DNA from: SVFI01 sp045643145
GTDB taxonomy: Bacteria; Bacillota; Clostridia; Lachnospirales; Lachnospiraceae
Assembly (NCBI GenBank): GCA_045643145.1
Contig: JAZUKG010000163.1
Coordinates: 1-64,000 of the forward strand
Direction of reading: 5' to 3'
DNA length: 64,000 nt
The notes under the pieces are model-generated. The model was not told the DNA's origin. It saw only the letters and a list, made by a program, of their open reading frames with translations, and did no database searches. A program made the position numbers and the translations under genes. Shown here piece by piece: positions 61,913 to 64,000 of this stretch. Position 1 is the first letter of the stretch. Each line of letters opens with the position of its first letter.

Positions 61913-63346
61913 CTATGCATGCATAGCCTGATACGACATATCAAACAGAGACATTTGCTGATACTGCCCTTCATTTTGATGAGCAATCTGCCAATTCTCT
62001 TTTTGATTTACACTGCTTAATTGTCTGACAATGTATCCCTCTTCTATTTTGGTCGGGTACATCATTTTGCCCTGACAGGTAATAAAATAATGTGCTCTTT
62101 TTAATACAACACCAATCTTTTTCAAACTGTTAAAATCCAAATGTCCGTATCGTCTGGCGTTCACAATACGCTGGGCTGATTTCGGACCGATTCCCGGTAC
62201 TCTCAACAAAAGATCATAAGACGCTGTCTGAATTTCTACCGGGAACTGTTCCAAATGTCTGACTGCCCAATCACATTTCGGATCAATGACCTCGTTGAAA
62301 TTTGGTCTTTCCTCACTCAGCAGTTCATCTGCCTGAAAACCATAAAAACGTAACAGCCAGTCTGCCTGATACAGTCTGTGCTCTCGCAAAAGCGGAACCG
62401 TCTGATCCAGACTCGGCAAAGCCTCATCCTCATTAATCGGAATATATGCTGAGTAAAATACTCTCTTCAAATCATATGTCTGATAAAGTTTTTGTGTGGT
62501 GGTAATCAGATTGTAATCACTTTCCGATGTCGCACCGATAATCATCTGTGTACTTTGTCCTGCGGGTGCAAACGGTCTGGTCGCATCCCTCGTAGGAAGT
62601 GCCAAAGACAGAGAAGAGGCCTCCTGTTTGGTTCCTATCAGTCTGGTATCTCCCATTTCTCCTGCCTCAATGGCATTGGTATGAAAGATACTGTTTTGTA
62701 AATGCTGATTGATCCCGCTTCGTTCCATTTTCGCGTCTTTACCGATCGCGAGTCTGTGTGCCTGAATGGTATCTGTAATCTTCCCCATCGGAGTTAAGAT
62801 CGTTTTAAAGTCCTTGTTCGGAGCTAACTTTTTCAGGCTTTCTTTGGTCGGAAGTTCCATGTTGATACTGATTCTGTCTGCCAGATGTCCTGCCAATGCC
62901 AGTAAATCATCCGGTGCTCCCGGAATCGCCTTTACATGAATATAGCCATTGAAATGATACTGATTTCGAAGCATGGAAAGTGTCTGACATATCTTCTCCA
63001 TCGTATAGGCAGGATCGTGAATCACCCCTGAGCTTAAAAACAGTCCCTCAATATAGTTACGCTTGTAAAACTCTATCGTAAGTTTACATAACTCCTCCGG
63101 TGTAAAGGTGGCTCTCGGTACGTCATTGCTGCATCTGTTCACGCAGTACTTGCAATCATATACACAATGATTTGACATCAGTACCTTGAGAAGCGAAATG
63201 CATCTGCCGTCCCCTGCAAAGCTGTGACAAATACCTGCTGCACAAGAATTCCCCAGCTTTCCGGATTCTCCTTTTCGATCCACACCGCTGGATGTGCATG
63301 CTACATCATACTTTGCTGCGTCCGCCAATATATTTAATTTATCCAT
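61913..63346 (-). CDS. Radical SAM protein with C-terminal helix-hairpin-helix (TIGR03916-like)
   Basis: 477 aa. The cluster motif is CX3CX2C (Cys61, 65, 68 in NHCVYDCKYC). Extra cysteines at 17, 35, 40 and 49 may hold another metal site. Near the C-terminus a helix-hairpin-helix DNA-binding segment (about 383-410, VPGIGPKSAQRIVNARRYG) is clear. The family is annotated as putative DNA modification/repair radical SAM. The start MDKLNILADAAKYD is the conserved one; earlier in-frame ATGs lie in the promoter. First gene of a four-gene operon with the TIGR03915-like gene, rarA and the phosphodiesterase. Confidence 0.9.
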   Translation of the reverse strand: MDKLNILADAAKYDVACTSSGVDRKGESGKLGNSCAAGICHSFAGDGRCISLLKVLMSNHCVYDCKYCVNRCSNDVPRATFTPEELCKLTIEFYKRNYIEGLFLSSGVIHDPAYTMEKICQTLSMLRNQYHFNGYIHVKAIPGAPDDLLALAGHLADRISINMELPTKESLKKLAPNKDFKTILTPMGKITDTIQAHRLAIGKDAKMERSGINQHLQNSIFHTNAIEAGEMGDTRLIGTKQEASSLSLALPTRDATRPFAPAGQSTQMIIGATSESDYNLITTTQKLYQTYDLKRVFYSAYIPINEDEALPSLDQTVPLLREHRLYQADWLLRFYGFQADELLSEERPNFNEVIDPKCDWAVRHLEQFPVEIQTASYDLLLRVPGIGPKSAQRIVNARRYGHLDFNSLKKIGVVLKRAHYFITCQGKMMYPTKIEEGYIVRQLSSVNQKENWQIAHQNEGQYQQMSLFDMSYQAMHA

Positions 63347-63382
63347 GATTGATAATCCGCATGTAATCTGTCCCATGCTTAC

Positions 63383-63411
63383 ATTATACAAACATGCGTT
63401 CTGTTTTTCAA
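63383..63411 (-). promoter_or_regulatory. Promoter of the radical SAM/rarA operon
   Basis: Minus-strand -35 TTGAAA (63406-63411), 17-bp spacer, -10 TATAAT (63383-63388). Transcription should begin near 63376, which rules out the ATG at 63391 and favours 63346. No LexA-type box was obvious. Confidence 0.75.
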
Positions 63412-63437
63412 TATTTATTCGAACATTTTTTCGCTTT

Positions 63438-64000
63438 TTATTTCTTTTCCTCTACCAAAAAGATTCTGGCAGAGAACGGAGCGATATCCGTAGTAATACA
63501 TTTAGAGAAACTGTGATACGGTCTGTCCGCAATACATACCTTCATATCCTCCGGTTTGGTATTTCCGCTATAGCACTGCCAGTCACTGTTTACCAGTTCC
63601 TTTAACTCACATTCACGGTCATAACCAAAGCTAAATCCGCTCCAGTACTGATCAGAAAAATTGAGCATCACTATGATAGACTGATTGCAGGCGCTGCGTT
63701 CATAAACATAGGTCGAAAACTCCGGTGCGTTGCACTCGAGCCATCGAAAGCAATGCGGATTGTATTCTCCGTCATGAAGCGCCGGATAGTTTTCATACAG
63801 TTCACACAGCTTTTGATAATACACATGGAAGCTGTCATGCATCGGATAAATCAGCATATTCCAATCCTGCTGCCGATTTTCATCCCATTCTCGCAGCTGT
63901 CCGATTTCATTTCCCATGAAGTTTAATTTCTTGCCGGGATGCGTATAAAAATAAGCATACAGGGCTCTCGCCTGCGGGAATTTCTGTTCATACTGCCCCC
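63438..64000 (-). CDS. glgB: 1,4-alpha-glucan branching enzyme GlgB, 3' part only
   Basis: The gene enters from the right edge. About 187 C-terminal residues are present, in frame from YAYFYTHPGKKLNFMGNEIGQLREWDE, a GlgB-specific block near the end of the barrel, followed by the all-beta C-terminal domain (LNFSDQYWSGFSFGYDRECELKELVNSD). GlgB makes alpha-1,6 branches in glycogen. The catalytic Asp/Glu residues are outside the window. The operon promoter for the radical SAM gene lies between it and the next gene. Confidence 0.93.
   Translation of the reverse strand, partial: GQYEQKFPQARALYAYFYTHPGKKLNFMGNEIGQLREWDENRQQDWNMLIYPMHDSFHVYYQKLCELYENYPALHDGEYNPHCFRWLECNAPEFSTYVYERSACNQSIIVMLNFSDQYWSGFSFGYDRECELKELVNSDWQCYSGNTKPEDMKVCIADRPYHSFSKCITTDIAPFSARIFLVEEKK

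Noticed and set aside
1..64000. CRISPR array, prophage, insertion sequence or integrase
   Set aside because: No regularly spaced direct repeats with unique spacers and no transposase, integrase or phage structural gene were found on either strand.

Overview
The window looks like a chromosomal segment of a strictly anaerobic, low-to-mid GC Clostridia, most likely Lachnospiraceae. The reasons are an anaerobic NrdD reductase, a clostridial gene order rho-rpmE-DUF1385-prmC-prfA, a two-gene sufC-sufB set, DegV and DUF4364 proteins, a GGDEF/sugar-sensor protein beside xylan-type hydrolases, and good TTGACA-17-TATAAT promoters. No phage, integrase, transposase or CRISPR array was seen. This placement comes from gene content read by eye, not from a search.

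Layout. 1-4.2 kb: the 5' part of htpG (with a perfect CIRCE element), a PrsA-like lipoprotein, a COG2509-type flavoprotein, a HicBA toxin-antitoxin pair with its operator, and tRNA-Trp. 4.2-16.1 kb: DegV, a second flavoprotein, then a long minus-strand run encoding an SH3/glucosaminidase wall protein, a membrane protein with a cadherin-like domain, a GntR regulator, ClpC, a small conserved protein and RadA. 16.1-16.8 kb: the largest non-coding stretch, holding three copies of a palindromic repeat. 16.8-20.3 kb: purE-purM-purN-purD. 20.3-23.7 kb: pyrE, two small membrane proteins and an M29 aminopeptidase. 23.7-28 kb: GH43, a CE1-like esterase, and a LacI-type sensor fused to GGDEF. 28-34.8 kb: pyrF, NrdD under NrdR boxes, a TPR lipoprotein and an L,D-transpeptidase.

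34.9-64 kb: an rRNA m5C methyltransferase; MoxR-DUF58-DUF4129; a fourth copy of the palindromic repeat; an S8 protease, Rossmann protein and small protein upstream of SufC-SufB; an AraC regulator; an ABC exporter pair; an RluA-type pseudouridine synthase; an OFA-family transporter; the release-factor/ribosomal/rho block; malic enzyme, a radical SAM protein and DUF4364; then a four-gene operon (radical SAM with helix-hairpin-helix, TIGR03915-like protein, RarA, phosphodiesterase) that looks like a poorly described DNA repair or modification module; and the 3' end of glgB.

The most interesting signals are the palindromic repeat family, whose 35-nt core shows two compensatory base-pair changes between copies; the radical SAM/RarA operon; the clpC-radA operon with a GntR regulator where ctsR-mcsA-mcsB would be expected; the NrdD protein carrying its own C-terminal redoxin domain; and a bidirectional terminator built into the overlapping 3' ends of two convergent genes.
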